A stretch of 64,000 nucleotides of DNA from Thalassotalea marina (GTDB taxonomy: Bacteria > Pseudomonadota > Gammaproteobacteria > Enterobacterales > Alteromonadaceae). The notes under the pieces are model-generated. The model saw only the letters and a list, made by a program, of their open reading frames with translations, ran no database searches and was not told the DNA's origin. The first letter of the stretch is position 1, and the number at the start of each line of letters is the position of its first letter. This document shows, piece after piece, positions 10,589-20,130 of the stretch. The stretch is taken from the NCBI RefSeq assembly GCF_014656435.1, contig NZ_BNCK01000004.1, forward strand, positions 62,001 through 126,000, in the 5' to 3' direction. The position numbers were made by a program, and so were the translations under genes.

Positions 10589-11437
10589 TTATTCTTTGCG
10601 CTCGAAACGTGAGCTTCTTAGGCTGTCTTTAACCTTTTTAAGGTTATCTCTAAATTTCGTTCCGCGTCGTAATGTAAAGCCAGTTGCTAAAATATCAATG
10701 AGCGCAAGTTGTGCGATCCTTGATGACATAGGCATATACAAATCTGTGTCTTCGGCAACATCAACTGAAAGGACAATATTACATTCCTTTGCCAAAGGCG
10801 TACCTTCTGTAGTGATACCAATAACCGTTGCATCATTTTCTTTAGCCAGACTTGCAACTTCAACTAATGATTTTGTTCTGCCGGTATGTGAAATCAGTAC
10901 AACGACATCACCTTGTTGACTATTAATGGCACTCATTCGTTGCATTAATATGTCATCGAAGTAAACAACGGGTACGTTAAATCTGAAAAACTTATTTAGT
11001 GCGTCATGTGCGACAACAGCAGATGCGCCTAAACCAAAAAATGAAATTTTGTGCGCTTGAGTTAATAAATCAACTGCGCGATTAATAGTGCCAGTATTTA
11101 AACTTTTACGTGCTAATTCTAAACTAGCCATGGTTGATTCAAATATCTTAGCAGTGTATTCATCCGCCGTATCATTTTCATCAACGTGTCGGTTGACATA
11201 AGGAGTGCCGTTAGCCAAACTTTGCGCTAAATGCAGTTTGAAGTCAGGGTATCCTTTAGTATCTAATCGACGGCAAAACCTGTTTACTGTGGGTTCGCTT
11301 ATATTAGCTTGCTTAGCAAGTGCTGCGATACTTGCATGGATAACTGTATTGGGTGAAGACAAAATAACTTCAGCAACTTTACGCTCTGATTTGCTAAAAC
11401 TGTCTAGTTCATTCGCAATTTTTTCTAAAATATTCAT
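10589..11437 (-). CDS. hexR: HexR, RpiR-family repressor of central carbon metabolism
   Basis: 282 residues: an N-terminal RpiR helix-turn-helix (about 1-75, with SIAALAKQANISEPTVNRFCRRLDTKGYPDFKLHL) and a SIS sugar-phosphate-binding domain (about 125-255, ISFFGLGASAVVAHDA and VVVLISHTGRTKSLVEVA). HexR senses 2-keto-3-deoxy-6-phosphogluconate and represses zwf, edd/eda and related genes. It is divergent from zwf across a 292-bp gap holding three HexR-like palindromes, one of them close to the hexR start, which suggests autoregulation. Confidence 0.94.
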   Translation of the reverse strand: MNILEKIANELDSFSKSERKVAEVILSSPNTVIHASIAALAKQANISEPTVNRFCRRLDTKGYPDFKLHLAQSLANGTPYVNRHVDENDTADEYTAKIFESTMASLELARKSLNTGTINRAVDLLTQAHKISFFGLGASAVVAHDALNKFFRFNVPVVYFDDILMQRMSAINSQQGDVVVLISHTGRTKSLVEVASLAKENDATVIGITTEGTPLAKECNIVLSVDVAEDTDLYMPMSSRIAQLALIDILATGFTLRRGTKFRDNLKKVKDSLRSSRFERKE

Positions 11438-11466
11438 GCATTAGTATCCTAGATCTTTTTATTCAC

Positions 11467-11481
11467 TGTAATTAAATTTCT
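11467..11481. promoter_or_regulatory. HexR-like operator near hexR
   Basis: TGTAATTAAATTTCT matches the palindromic HexR box known from Shewanella and relatives (TGTAAT-N3-ATTACA) with two mismatches in the right arm. It lies about 30 bases upstream of the hexR start codon, fitting autoregulation. Assignment is by motif only. Confidence 0.6.
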
Positions 11482-11622
11482 GCGCAAAGAACAGAAATAA
11501 TGAAAATTTATTTCATTTTGCCACTCAATATAAATCAAAATGGCAAAAATTTGCAAATGTTTAATAATATAAAGCAGCTAAAATTGCTTCCTATGTTAAA
11601 ATACCTAAACCTTTACTAAATA

Positions 11623-11637
11623 TGTAGTAAAATTACA
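11623..11637. promoter_or_regulatory. HexR-like operator upstream of zwf
   Basis: TGTAGTAAAATTACA has one mismatch to TGTAAT-N3-ATTACA and is about 93 bases before the zwf start, in the expected promoter region. Confidence 0.65.
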
Positions 11638-11683
11638 AAAAGTTCTTTACTGAGCGCTCAACAAGCGCTAAATTATGAATAAA

Positions 11684-11698
11684 TGTAGTTTAGTTACA
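11684..11698. promoter_or_regulatory. Second HexR-like operator upstream of zwf
   Basis: TGTAGTTTAGTTACA has two mismatches to the HexR box. It is 61 bases (about six helical turns) from the previous site and about 32 bases before the zwf start. Confidence 0.55.
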
Positions 11699-11729
11699 AA
11701 GAAAACGATAAATCGAGAGAACTCTCCAT

Positions 11730-13199
11730 ATGAAAAATACTGAACAACAGTCGGCTAGTGAAATTGTCCTCTTTGGTGCCCTTGGCGACTTGTCGCGCCG
11801 CAAACTTTTACCTGCACTGTATCAACTAGATAACGTTGGTTTGTTAAATGACGAAAGTCGTATCCTTGGTGTTGCTCGTCAAGAACAATCCCTAGAAGAA
11901 TTTACCGCATTTGTTGTTGAGAATTTAGAATCTTTTGTCAAAGAAGGATTAAACAAGGAAACGTTAGATCGATTTACCGCTCGTTTGGTTTACCAACAAC
12001 TAGACTTTAAAGAAACAGATAGCTACAGCGCGCTTGCTGACACGTTAGCAGGTGGGCATGAAACTCGTATTTATTACTTCTCTACGCCACCAGCTATTTA
12101 CGGTGATATTACTGATGGTCTTAAAAATGCCGGCTTAGTAACTGATGCTGACCGCGTAGTGATGGAAAAGCCAATTGGCCACTGCCTAGAATCGTCTAAA
12201 GTAATTAACGACCAAGTATCTCGTTATTTCAAAGAAAATCAGATTTACCGTATCGATCATTATTTAGGTAAAGAAACTGTATTAAACCTATTAGTGTTAC
12301 GTTTTGCTAATTCGTTATTCACGACTAACTGGGACAGAAACTGTATCGATCATGTGCAAATTACTGTAGCAGAAAGTGTGGGTATAGAAGGGCGCTGGGG
12401 TTTTTACGATGAAGCAGGTCAAATGCGAGACATGGTTCAAAACCACTTATTGCAAATACTTTCGCTGCTTGCAATGGAACCACCGGCAGATTTAAGTGCA
12501 GATAGCATTCGTGATGAAAAGCTTAAAGTAATTAAAGCACTTGTGCCAATTAATCGCCATAACATTAAAGATACGACCGTGCGTGGTCAGTACACTGATG
12601 GCTTTTTAAATGGTGGCCCAGTACCTGGTTATTTAAATGAGGAAGGCGCTAACAAAGCGAGTAATACTGAAACCTTTGTTGCTATTAAAGCTGAAATTGA
12701 CAACTGGCGTTGGTCAGGCGTGCCATTTTACTTGCGTACGGGTAAACGTATGCCAGCAAAACACAGTGAAATTGTTGTGCACTTTAAGCCACAGCCTCAC
12801 AACATTTTTAAAGAAAGCTTTGCTGAATTACCGTGCAATAAGCTAACGATACGCTTACAACCAGATGAAGGTGTTGAGTTACAAATGATGAATAAGATCC
12901 CAGGGATCGCGTCGCAACTTAACATTCATGAAAACAAATTGGATTTAAGTTTCTCTGACATTTATCAAGATCAACGTGTTATTGATGCTTACGAGCGTTT
13001 AATGCTTGAAGTGATCAACGGTAATCAATCTCTGTTTGTTCGTCGCGATGAAGTTGAAGCCGCATGGACATGGGCAGACGGTATTATTGAAGCATGGCAA
13101 TCAACAAACGAAGCACCTAAGCCATATGCGGCAGGGTCATGGGGACCTGTCTCCTCTATTTCTTTAATTGCACGTGACGATAGACAGTGGGTGGAGTAA
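11730..13199 (+). CDS. zwf: Glucose-6-phosphate 1-dehydrogenase
   Basis: 489 residues. Oxidises glucose-6-phosphate to 6-phosphogluconolactone with reduction of NADP+. The NADP site FGALGDLSRRKLLPALYQL, the substrate site RIDHYLGKETVLNLLVLRFAN, and the ELPCNKLTIRLQPDEGV and PFYLRTGKRMP stretches are intact. First gene of zwf-pgl-edd-glk-eda; an AGAGA ribosome-binding site precedes the ATG. The gap to pgl is 3 bases. Control by HexR is likely from the sites upstream. Confidence 0.98.
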   Translation: MKNTEQQSASEIVLFGALGDLSRRKLLPALYQLDNVGLLNDESRILGVARQEQSLEEFTAFVVENLESFVKEGLNKETLDRFTARLVYQQLDFKETDSYSALADTLAGGHETRIYYFSTPPAIYGDITDGLKNAGLVTDADRVVMEKPIGHCLESSKVINDQVSRYFKENQIYRIDHYLGKETVLNLLVLRFANSLFTTNWDRNCIDHVQITVAESVGIEGRWGFYDEAGQMRDMVQNHLLQILSLLAMEPPADLSADSIRDEKLKVIKALVPINRHNIKDTTVRGQYTDGFLNGGPVPGYLNEEGANKASNTETFVAIKAEIDNWRWSGVPFYLRTGKRMPAKHSEIVVHFKPQPHNIFKESFAELPCNKLTIRLQPDEGVELQMMNKIPGIASQLNIHENKLDLSFSDIYQDQRVIDAYERLMLEVINGNQSLFVRRDEVEAAWTWADGIIEAWQSTNEAPKPYAAGSWGPVSSISLIARDDRQWVE

Positions 13200-13202
13200 A
13201 AC

Positions 13203-13895
13203 ATGTACGAAATTAATGAATTTACGACGAGAGCTGAACTAGACAATACACTTGCAGATAAAGTTGCCGATATTCTTGCAAAAGCAGTTGCACAACATGG
13301 TAGAGCTAGTATTGCCGTGTCGGGTGGTTCTACGCCAAAAGGCTTTTTTCAAGCGCTTTCAAATAAAGATCTACCGTGGAGTGAAATCACGGTAACACTT
13401 GCAGACGAGCGTTGGGTCAATATTGATAGTGATGCCAGTAATACTAAACTGGTCTACGAAAATCTTATTCAAAATAAGGCAACTAACGCGAAGTTTTTTC
13501 ATCTAAAACAAGGTGAACAGTTAACGCATGAGACTTTGGCAGACCTTAATTTAGCAGCAAAGTCTTCCATACTACCTTTGGATGTTTTAATTCTAGGTAT
13601 GGGTGAAGACGGCCATACAGCCTCATTATTCCCGTGCAGTGACCAGATCGATGAATGTTTATCAGCAACGACAGCACCACTTTTAAAAGTAGTGCCAAAA
13701 ACTGCGCCGCACGACAGAATTTCATTCAGTTATTCGTACCTAAAACCAAGTAAAAACGTGATATTGCACATTAGCGGGCAAGCTAAAATGGATGTGTTAA
13801 ATAAAGCGTTGGCCAATGACGATAAAAGAGAAATGCCAATAAGAGCATTCCTACACGACCCAGAAATCAATACGCAAGTATTTTGGGCGGAGTAA
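13203..13895 (+). CDS. pgl: 6-phosphogluconolactonase
   Basis: A 230-residue DevB-type lactonase that hydrolyses the product of Zwf to 6-phosphogluconate. Shows ASIAVSGGSTPKGFFQALS, ITVTLADERWV, and LDVLILGMGEDGHTASLFP. Second gene of the Entner-Doudoroff operon, 3 bases from both zwf and edd. Confidence 0.96.
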   Translation: MYEINEFTTRAELDNTLADKVADILAKAVAQHGRASIAVSGGSTPKGFFQALSNKDLPWSEITVTLADERWVNIDSDASNTKLVYENLIQNKATNAKFFHLKQGEQLTHETLADLNLAAKSSILPLDVLILGMGEDGHTASLFPCSDQIDECLSATTAPLLKVVPKTAPHDRISFSYSYLKPSKNVILHISGQAKMDVLNKALANDDKREMPIRAFLHDPEINTQVFWAE

Positions 13896-13898
13896 ATT

Positions 13899-15725
13899 AT
13901 GAATCAGCAAATAGTTGAAATTACTGAACGCATCATTGCGAGAAGTAAAGATACACGTCAAGCATACCTTGACAAGATCGAAAGAGCTAAAACAGGAACA
14001 GTGCATCGTGCAAGTTTATCTTGCGGTAATCTTGCACACGGATTTGCTGCTTGTAGCAAACAAGACAAAGACATTTTGCGTGGCATTAATCACTCTGATA
14101 TTGCCATTGTATCTGCATACAACGATATGCTTTCGGCACATCAGCCTTACGAAACGTATCCAGTAATCATTAAAGAAGCTGTTCGTGAAACTGGAGGCGT
14201 TGCCCAGTTTGCTGGCGGCGTGCCTGCAATGTGTGATGGTGTTACTCAAGGTCAACCAGGTATGGATTTGAGTTTGATGAGCCGTGACGTCATTGCTATG
14301 TCAACAGCTGTAGCTTTGTCACACAATATGTTTGATGGCGCTTTAATGCTTGGAATCTGTGACAAAATTGTTCCTGGACTACTGATAGCGTCAATGACAT
14401 TTGGCCATTTACCAACTGTTTTTGTGCCGGCTGGCCCTATGCCTTCAGGTATTCCAAACAAGGAAAAGGCGCGAGTTAGACAACAATTTGCTAAAGGTGA
14501 AATTGGCGAAGATAAGCTATTAGAAGCTGAGTCAGCTTCTTATCACTCAGCAGGTACTTGTACGTTTTATGGTACAGCTAACTCTAACCAGTTAGTGGTA
14601 GAAGTGATGGGCTTGCATTTGCCGGGAGCATCATTTGTGCCACCAAACACTCAGTTACGTGATGAATTAACTAAAGCGGCGGCTAGACAAGTTACACGTC
14701 TAACGTTGCAATCAGGTAACTATCAGCCAGTTGGACGAATGATCAATGAAAAGTCGATTGTTAATGCAATAGTTGCACTTTTAGCGACGGGGGGTTCAAC
14801 AAACTTAACCATGCACATTATTGCTTTTGCAAAAGCGGCTGGCATCATCATTAATTTCCAAGACTTTAATGATTTATCAGATGCAGTACCTCTGTTAACA
14901 CGTATTTATCCAAACGGTCACGCCGATGTAAACCATTTCCACCAAGCAGGTGGTATGGCGTTGTTAATCAAAGAATTACTGAACGCTGGTTTATTACATC
15001 CAGATGTTGAAACTATTTGTGGTTCTGGCCTTGAGCGTTATACCAAAACGCCAGAGTTAATAGACGGTAAGCTTGAATGGGTTGACTGTGTTGAAGTTTC
15101 TGGCGATCCAGAAGTCATTGCAACACCAGCAGCTCCATTTAAACCAGATGGTGGCTTAAAAGTATTAAAAGGTAACTTAGGTACCTCGGTATTAAAAACG
15201 TCTTCTTTAAGAGATGGCAGTTTTGTTATTAAAGCACCAGCCGTTGTTTTTGAAGATCAACATGAATTAGAAGCTGCGTTTAAAGCAGGTGAGCTAGAAA
15301 AAGATTTTGTTGCTGTTGTTAGGTTTCAAGGTCCAAAAGCTCGAGGCATGCCAGAACTTCATAAACTGACACCACCATTAGGCGTGTTACAAGACAAGGG
15401 CTACAAAGTTGCGCTAGTTACAGACGGTCGTATGTCTGGAGCTTCAGGTAAAGTGCCAGCGGCTATTCACCTTTGCCCAGAAGCGCTAGACGGTGGCTTA
15501 ATCGCAAAAGTACGAAATGGCGATGAAATATTAGTTGATGGTGAAACAGGTGAATTAACCTTATTAGTTGATGAAGCTGAATTAGCGCAACGTGAAAACT
15601 CCATGTTCCAAGTAAATGGTCATCATGAAGGAATGGGGCGTGAAATATTTGGTTTTATGCGCAGAAACCTAAGCACTGCTGATACAGGAGCTTGTTCATT
15701 GTTTGATGAAGGGCTTGAAGCATGA
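13899..15725 (+). CDS. edd: Phosphogluconate dehydratase
   Basis: 608 residues, the usual length for this [4Fe-4S] IlvD/Edd-family enzyme, which dehydrates 6-phosphogluconate to 2-keto-3-deoxy-6-phosphogluconate (KDPG). Features include CDGVTQGQPGMDLSLMSRDVIAMS, GICDKIVPGLLI, SAGTCTFYGTANSNQ and the C-terminal TDGRMSGASGKVPAAIHLCPEA. Its stop overlaps the glk start by four bases (ATGA). Confidence 0.98.
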   Translation: MNQQIVEITERIIARSKDTRQAYLDKIERAKTGTVHRASLSCGNLAHGFAACSKQDKDILRGINHSDIAIVSAYNDMLSAHQPYETYPVIIKEAVRETGGVAQFAGGVPAMCDGVTQGQPGMDLSLMSRDVIAMSTAVALSHNMFDGALMLGICDKIVPGLLIASMTFGHLPTVFVPAGPMPSGIPNKEKARVRQQFAKGEIGEDKLLEAESASYHSAGTCTFYGTANSNQLVVEVMGLHLPGASFVPPNTQLRDELTKAAARQVTRLTLQSGNYQPVGRMINEKSIVNAIVALLATGGSTNLTMHIIAFAKAAGIIINFQDFNDLSDAVPLLTRIYPNGHADVNHFHQAGGMALLIKELLNAGLLHPDVETICGSGLERYTKTPELIDGKLEWVDCVEVSGDPEVIATPAAPFKPDGGLKVLKGNLGTSVLKTSSLRDGSFVIKAPAVVFEDQHELEAAFKAGELEKDFVAVVRFQGPKARGMPELHKLTPPLGVLQDKGYKVALVTDGRMSGASGKVPAAIHLCPEALDGGLIAKVRNGDEILVDGETGELTLLVDEAELAQRENSMFQVNGHHEGMGREIFGFMRRNLSTADTGACSLFDEGLEA

Positions 15726-16696
15726 GTCAATCAGTATTTAATTTAGTTGCTGATATTGGTGGTACAAATATCCGTTTGGGTATCGCTAGAGCCAATGGTG
15801 AAGTAAATGAAATCACGGTTTATCAATGCAGAGACTTTGACAGTTTACAAGCGGTAGTAGAGCACTATTTGGCTGATAACCATATTAGTGACAGCAAAAT
15901 AAACGCATGTTTTGCAATTGCTTGTCCTGTTGAGAATGACTTGATCCAAATGACTAATTTGCCTTGGCAGTTTTCCAAAAGCGAATTAAAAGAACAGCTT
16001 AATCTCAATAAACTGCTTGTTATTAATGACTACACCGCAATTGCTTATGCGGTGCCGTTTTTAACTGAACAACAAAAAGTACAAATTGGTGCTGGCGAAG
16101 CACAATCGGGCAAACCAATTTCTATTTGTGGCCCAGGTACTGGGTTAGGTGTTGCCAACGTTGTTTCTGTTGCTGGTAAATGGATTGCCTTGAGCGGTGA
16201 AGGTGGTCATGTCGATTTTGCTCCTATTGATGAAACTGAAGTAAAAATATTTGAATATTTAAGTCAAAAATATGCACATGTTTCTTATGAACAGTTACTT
16301 TCTGGCTTAGGGATTGAACAAATTTACCAAGCTTTAGTGTCGATTAAAGGCGTTGACTTGCCTGAACTTTCAGCAAGTGAAATTTCTGAAAAAGCATTAA
16401 GCAATGAATGCTCTGTTTGCCTTGAGACACTCGAACAATTTTGCAAAATATTGGGCAGTTTCGCTGGTAATTTAGCGCTAACTTTAGCAAGTTTTGGTGG
16501 CGTTTATATTGCTGGTGGCATAGTGCCAAGATTTATTGAATTTTTTAATCAAAGTGAATTTAGAAGTCGGTTTGAGAGCAAAGGTCGCCTTGCTCAATTT
16601 AACCAAAATATTCCAACGTTTGTGATCACAGAATCGCAACCAGGCATCTTGGGTGCATCGGCCTATCTTCGACAACATAATAAAGAGGAATTATGA
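15722..16696 (+). CDS. glk: Glucokinase
   Basis: A 324-residue ROK-independent bacterial glucokinase. Phosphate-binding LVADIGGTNIRLGIA at the N-terminus, catalytic VINDYTAIAYAVPFL (Asp as base), SICGPGTGLGVA and ALSGEGGHVDFAP are clear. It phosphorylates cytosolic glucose for Zwf, so the operon can take free glucose to pyruvate and glyceraldehyde-3-phosphate. Overlaps edd and eda by four bases each. Confidence 0.96.
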   Translation: MSQSVFNLVADIGGTNIRLGIARANGEVNEITVYQCRDFDSLQAVVEHYLADNHISDSKINACFAIACPVENDLIQMTNLPWQFSKSELKEQLNLNKLLVINDYTAIAYAVPFLTEQQKVQIGAGEAQSGKPISICGPGTGLGVANVVSVAGKWIALSGEGGHVDFAPIDETEVKIFEYLSQKYAHVSYEQLLSGLGIEQIYQALVSIKGVDLPELSASEISEKALSNECSVCLETLEQFCKILGSFAGNLALTLASFGGVYIAGGIVPRFIEFFNQSEFRSRFESKGRLAQFNQNIPTFVITESQPGILGASAYLRQHNKEEL

Positions 16697-17343
16697 CGTT
16701 AGCTAATACATGGCAGATCCAGCCAAAAGAACTGTTTGCACTAGGACCAATCGTTCCTGTGTTAGTGATTAAAGATGTTGAAGATGCTTTACCTATTGCA
16801 GAAGCGTTATTAGCAGCAGATATCAAAGTCTTGGAAGTGACGCTTCGTACTCCTGCGGCATTAGATGTCATTGCAAAAATAGCCAAAGAATTACCAGAAG
16901 CTGTTGTTGGGGCAGGTACAGTGACAAATCGTGATTTGTTGCAACGTGCAGCTGATGCAGGTTCAAAATTTGCTATTAGCCCAGGCTTAACAAAAGATCT
17001 ATTGCAAGCAGGTAAAGAAGGTGATGTCGCTTTAATCCCTGGTATATCATCTATTTCAGAACTGATGGACGGAATAGATTGTGGCTATGATCATTTTAAG
17101 TTTTTTCCGGCAGAAGCATCTGGTGGTGTAAAAGCGATACAATCTATTGGTGGTCCATTCCCTGATATTCGCTTTTGTCCAACGGGTGGTATTAACCTTG
17201 ACAATATTAACAACTACTTAGCATTAAAAAATGTTTTATGTTGTGGTGGTTCTTGGTTGGTTTCTGACGAGATTATTGCTCAGAAAAACTGGTCCAAAAT
17301 AACTGATTTAGCAGTACAAGCCCTAAAGCATGTAAATAGCTAA
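16693..17343 (+). CDS. eda: KDPG / 4-hydroxy-2-oxoglutarate aldolase
   Basis: A 216-residue class I aldolase splitting KDPG to pyruvate and glyceraldehyde-3-phosphate. Glu of the EVTLRTP motif and the Schiff-base Lys of FKFFPAEASGG are present, with the phosphate-binding FCPTGGI and CCGGSWLV loops. Last gene of the operon, followed by a strong terminator. Confidence 0.97.
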   Translation: MTLANTWQIQPKELFALGPIVPVLVIKDVEDALPIAEALLAADIKVLEVTLRTPAALDVIAKIAKELPEAVVGAGTVTNRDLLQRAADAGSKFAISPGLTKDLLQAGKEGDVALIPGISSISELMDGIDCGYDHFKFFPAEASGGVKAIQSIGGPFPDIRFCPTGGINLDNINNYLALKNVLCCGGSWLVSDEIIAQKNWSKITDLAVQALKHVNS

Positions 17344-17359
17344 TTTAGACAAAATATAG

Positions 17360-17387
17360 AAAAACCCAGCATGAGCTGGGTTTTTTT
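17360..17387 (+). terminator. Terminator of the Entner-Doudoroff operon
   Basis: AAAACCCAGC (17361-17370), 4-nt loop, GCTGGG plus seven Ts, 18 bases after the eda stop. Confidence 0.92.
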
Positions 17388-17429
17388 ATGGTTTAATAAA
17401 ACATAGGCTTAACTGATAAAAAGAGAAAT

Positions 17430-17894
17430 ATGCAATCTCAATCTACTTCTGTCATTAATATGCTTAATGCTTTTCGATTAGAAAATCCTGAGGTCGTTCA
17501 AGACATACCTGTTTGGCATTTTTGTGATAATGAAATCGATGCAAATGATTGTGGTGAATTGGTGTTATCTGGCGATAAACAAGCAACTTCACCTTCTTTG
17601 TGGGGTATTGAGCGACGAAAAGAACCGATGCCGCAAGTTGGCGATCTTGATTTGATCACTAATTGGCAGGGTGAAGCCTTAGCAATTATTCAAACAAAGT
17701 CGGTAAAGCTAGTTGCGTTTAACAAGATTAGTCAGGCCTATGCATTTAAAGAAGGTGAAGGTGACAAATCTTTAACGTATTGGAAAGAAGTGCATTGGCT
17801 TTATTATCAAAGGGAGTTAGCCCCCTTTGATATGGAACCTACAACCGAAATGCCAATAGTGTGTATTGAGTTTGAAGTAATATTCAAACTCTAG
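17430..17894 (+). CDS. ASCH domain-containing protein
   Basis: 154 residues with the ASCH pattern: CGELVLSGDKQATSPSLWG, a central LAIIQTKSVKLVAFNKIS strand region, SLTYWKEVHWLYY and a closing CIEFEVIFKL. ASCH proteins have a PUA-like beta-barrel; some bind RNA and some are amidohydrolases or nucleases acting on modified nucleosides. No partner gene is visible. Single gene between the eda terminator and the YdcF-like gene. Confidence 0.85.
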   Translation: MQSQSTSVINMLNAFRLENPEVVQDIPVWHFCDNEIDANDCGELVLSGDKQATSPSLWGIERRKEPMPQVGDLDLITNWQGEALAIIQTKSVKLVAFNKISQAYAFKEGEGDKSLTYWKEVHWLYYQRELAPFDMEPTTEMPIVCIEFEVIFKL

Positions 17895-18006
17895 TGAAAA
17901 AAGTAACGTTAATGCTTTAGACTTTAACAAAGATCACGGCATAATAGCTAAAAGTAGGGCATAAACAAATATCTGTTTAACCCATGTTAGGTCAAATGGA
18001 CAACGT

Positions 18007-18531
18007 GTGGATATGGAAAATAACAAACAGTCGGTCGGATTAACGGTGATTATTCAACTAGGCGGGCCAAATGATGAGCAAGGCAACTTGTCAGACATTG
18101 CCATCGCAAGGTGTGAAAAAACGACACAATTAGCTGAACAGTTTCCAACGGCAAAAATCCTCTGTACTGGTGGCCATAGTGAACACTTTAATCAGTCTGC
18201 TTTTAATCACAGCGAATTAACACAATCTTACTTACAGCGTAAAGGAATTAGTAAAGAACGCTTTTTACCTTCTGCTCTTAGCCGATTCACCATAGAAGAT
18301 GCCACTTTATCTGCTCCTATACTTAGTAACCTAAAGGTTGATAACTTGCTATTGGTCACTTCTGGTTTTCATATGAACCGTGCTTTAGCCATTTTTAACC
18401 ATATATTTCCAACCTATACAATAACACCTGAGCCAGCGATTAATGCGGTTTCAGCTATTCGGCTTATTGAGCTTGAACAGCATGAAAGCAAAGCTATAAC
18501 TAGAGACAAACAGACGTTAGCGTCAATGTAA
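18007..18531 (+). CDS. YdcF/ElyC (DUF218) family protein
   Basis: 174 residues, DUF218 fold: VIIQLGGPNDEQGNLSDIAIARCEKT, AKILCTGGHSEHFNQS, a phosphate-binding-like region FTIEDATLSA and LLLVTSGFHMNRALAIFN. The family includes ElyC, linked to envelope lipid-carrier metabolism, and YdcF; no membrane segment is present here, so this is the soluble form. Start is GTG 18007 or ATG 18013; neither has a convincing ribosome-binding site. A GNAT gene follows after 4 bases. Confidence 0.8.
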   Translation: MDMENNKQSVGLTVIIQLGGPNDEQGNLSDIAIARCEKTTQLAEQFPTAKILCTGGHSEHFNQSAFNHSELTQSYLQRKGISKERFLPSALSRFTIEDATLSAPILSNLKVDNLLLVTSGFHMNRALAIFNHIFPTYTITPEPAINAVSAIRLIELEQHESKAITRDKQTLASM

Positions 18532-18535
18532 CAAC

Positions 18536-19036
18536 ATGATGAACTTTGAAAAAACAAACAAAAATTTATTCTTATCATTTTGGCCAGAATTTAAAGAAAT
18601 AGTTTCAGCTCAAGAAACCTATGCGTTTGATCCCGATATGAGTCAACAACAAGCATATTCAATTTGGGTAGAACAACCATTGGAAAGTTACGTCTTAGTT
18701 GAAAATGATATTGTATTAGGCAGTTATTATTTAAAAGCCAATGCCATGGGACCAAGTAATCACATTGCTAATTGTGGATATATGGTTTCCAAACATGCAC
18801 GTGGTCAAGGTGTTGCTCGTCAACTATGTTTACATTCGCAGCAAAGGGCTTTAACACTTGGTTTTAAGGCGATGCAGTTTAATTCTGTTGTTTCAACAAA
18901 TGAGGTCGCCATTAGATTATGGCAAAAGTTAGGTTTTGACATTATTGGTACAATCCCCAAAGCATATCAACATAAAACCAAGGGATTAGTAGACAGTTAT
19001 ATCATGTATAAATGGTTGGCAGAAAAGGACCTTTAG
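18536..19036 (+). CDS. GNAT family N-acetyltransferase
   Basis: 166 residues with a full GNAT core: LGSYYLKANAMG, CGYMVSKHARGQGVARQLCLHS (acetyl-CoA loop ARGQGVA), FNSVVSTNEVAIRLWQKLGF and a typical C-terminal strand. Acceptor unknown. It starts 4 bases after the YdcF-like gene and is probably co-transcribed. Two adjacent ATG codons (18536 and 18539) are possible starts. Confidence 0.88.
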   Translation: MMNFEKTNKNLFLSFWPEFKEIVSAQETYAFDPDMSQQQAYSIWVEQPLESYVLVENDIVLGSYYLKANAMGPSNHIANCGYMVSKHARGQGVARQLCLHSQQRALTLGFKAMQFNSVVSTNEVAIRLWQKLGFDIIGTIPKAYQHKTKGLVDSYIMYKWLAEKDL

Positions 19037-19107
19037 CCCCATACTACCAACCAAGGCGTACTATAAAATAATGTTTTAAGCCATCATGTTATAGGTTTAT
19101 AGGACTG

Positions 19108-20101
19108 TTAAAAATCAACAGTTGTGACTTGATTAGCCGTTACGTCAACTGTTGTTTGATTGCCATCTGGAGTTGGGATTGTTAGACCATCAAACTGAAT
19201 GTTGTCGTCTGTCGCTTGGTCACAAAATAACGCAACGGTGTAACTTCCGACAGGAACAAATCCAATTTCATAAGTACCATCAGCAAGAACACTAGCAGCA
19301 GCAAAAGGCGCTGTTGCGTCAGGTCCTTCACCTTCAAACTCTTCATCATCGGTGTCGTACAGGTCACCTAAGAGTGTTGGCTGACCTTCATAAGCATATA
19401 CTGCACATTGACCAAGGTTTGTATTATCAGCGGAAATAGTGCCAGAAATAGTACCAGCATCACTTACCACACGAACGCCGTGAGGCTTAATAATAAAACC
19501 ATTTTTGGCAGGATCTTTACCACGTTGAACTAACGATTTTTTTAGGTCGAATTCTAAGGTATATGCTGGAATTTCTCCCGATTGCTCAGCACCTTCAATG
19601 ACAACAAACTCGCCTAATCTCAATCTAGAGCTAGGAACTTTTATTGCATATTCGTTTGTATCATTATCTAACATGACATAAGAGCCTTCGTCTATTACGG
19701 TAAGCTCCATAGTGTAATCACCTGGCATAACCTCAATGTTTTGTAGCTCGTCAATAATTTTGAGCTGGCTTGCGCCTTGGTAGTCTAGCAAGTTAACTTT
19801 GATGGTATCCACTGTTTGGTCAGACTCATCAGTAAACTGGTCAATTACAACTTCTGTCGTACCTTGAGATGAATCTACAGGCTTTAAAGTAATGCTATCT
19901 ATCTCAATTGAGACGACAATGGCGTCGTCAACAGCGTCATCACTGACACCTAAAGAGAAAACTACAGCATTAGATGGTTGTTCTAACACTGGAGAAGAAC
20001 TATCTCCTGAAGAAGAGCCGCCACCGCAGCCGTATAGCGCAATGCTTGCAAGAACAAGAGGAGTGAGTTTCGTGAATTTTAAGGGGGTGTTGTTTCAACA
20101 T
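19108..20101 (-). pseudogene. DUF4382 domain lipoprotein with an apparent +1 frameshift near the 5' end
   Basis: The long frame (from 20094 down to 19108) encodes a DUF4382 domain (FSLGVSDDAVDDAIVVSIEIDSITLKP and following) and a C-terminal carboxypeptidase-regulatory-like beta domain. In that frame a lipoprotein signal can be read, LVLASIALYGC then a GGG/Ser linker, but it has no start codon. An ATG at 20101-20099, preceded by GAGAG, opens a different frame. The two join into one sensible signal peptide (MLKQHPLKFTKLTPLVLA...) if one base is removed from the G5 tract at 20083-20087. This is therefore a sequencing error, a phase-variable tract or a recent inactivation. It lies downstream of a secreted protease. 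Confidence 0.75.
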
Positions 20102-20130
20102 ATTACTCTCTTAGTTTTTTAAGTTATACA

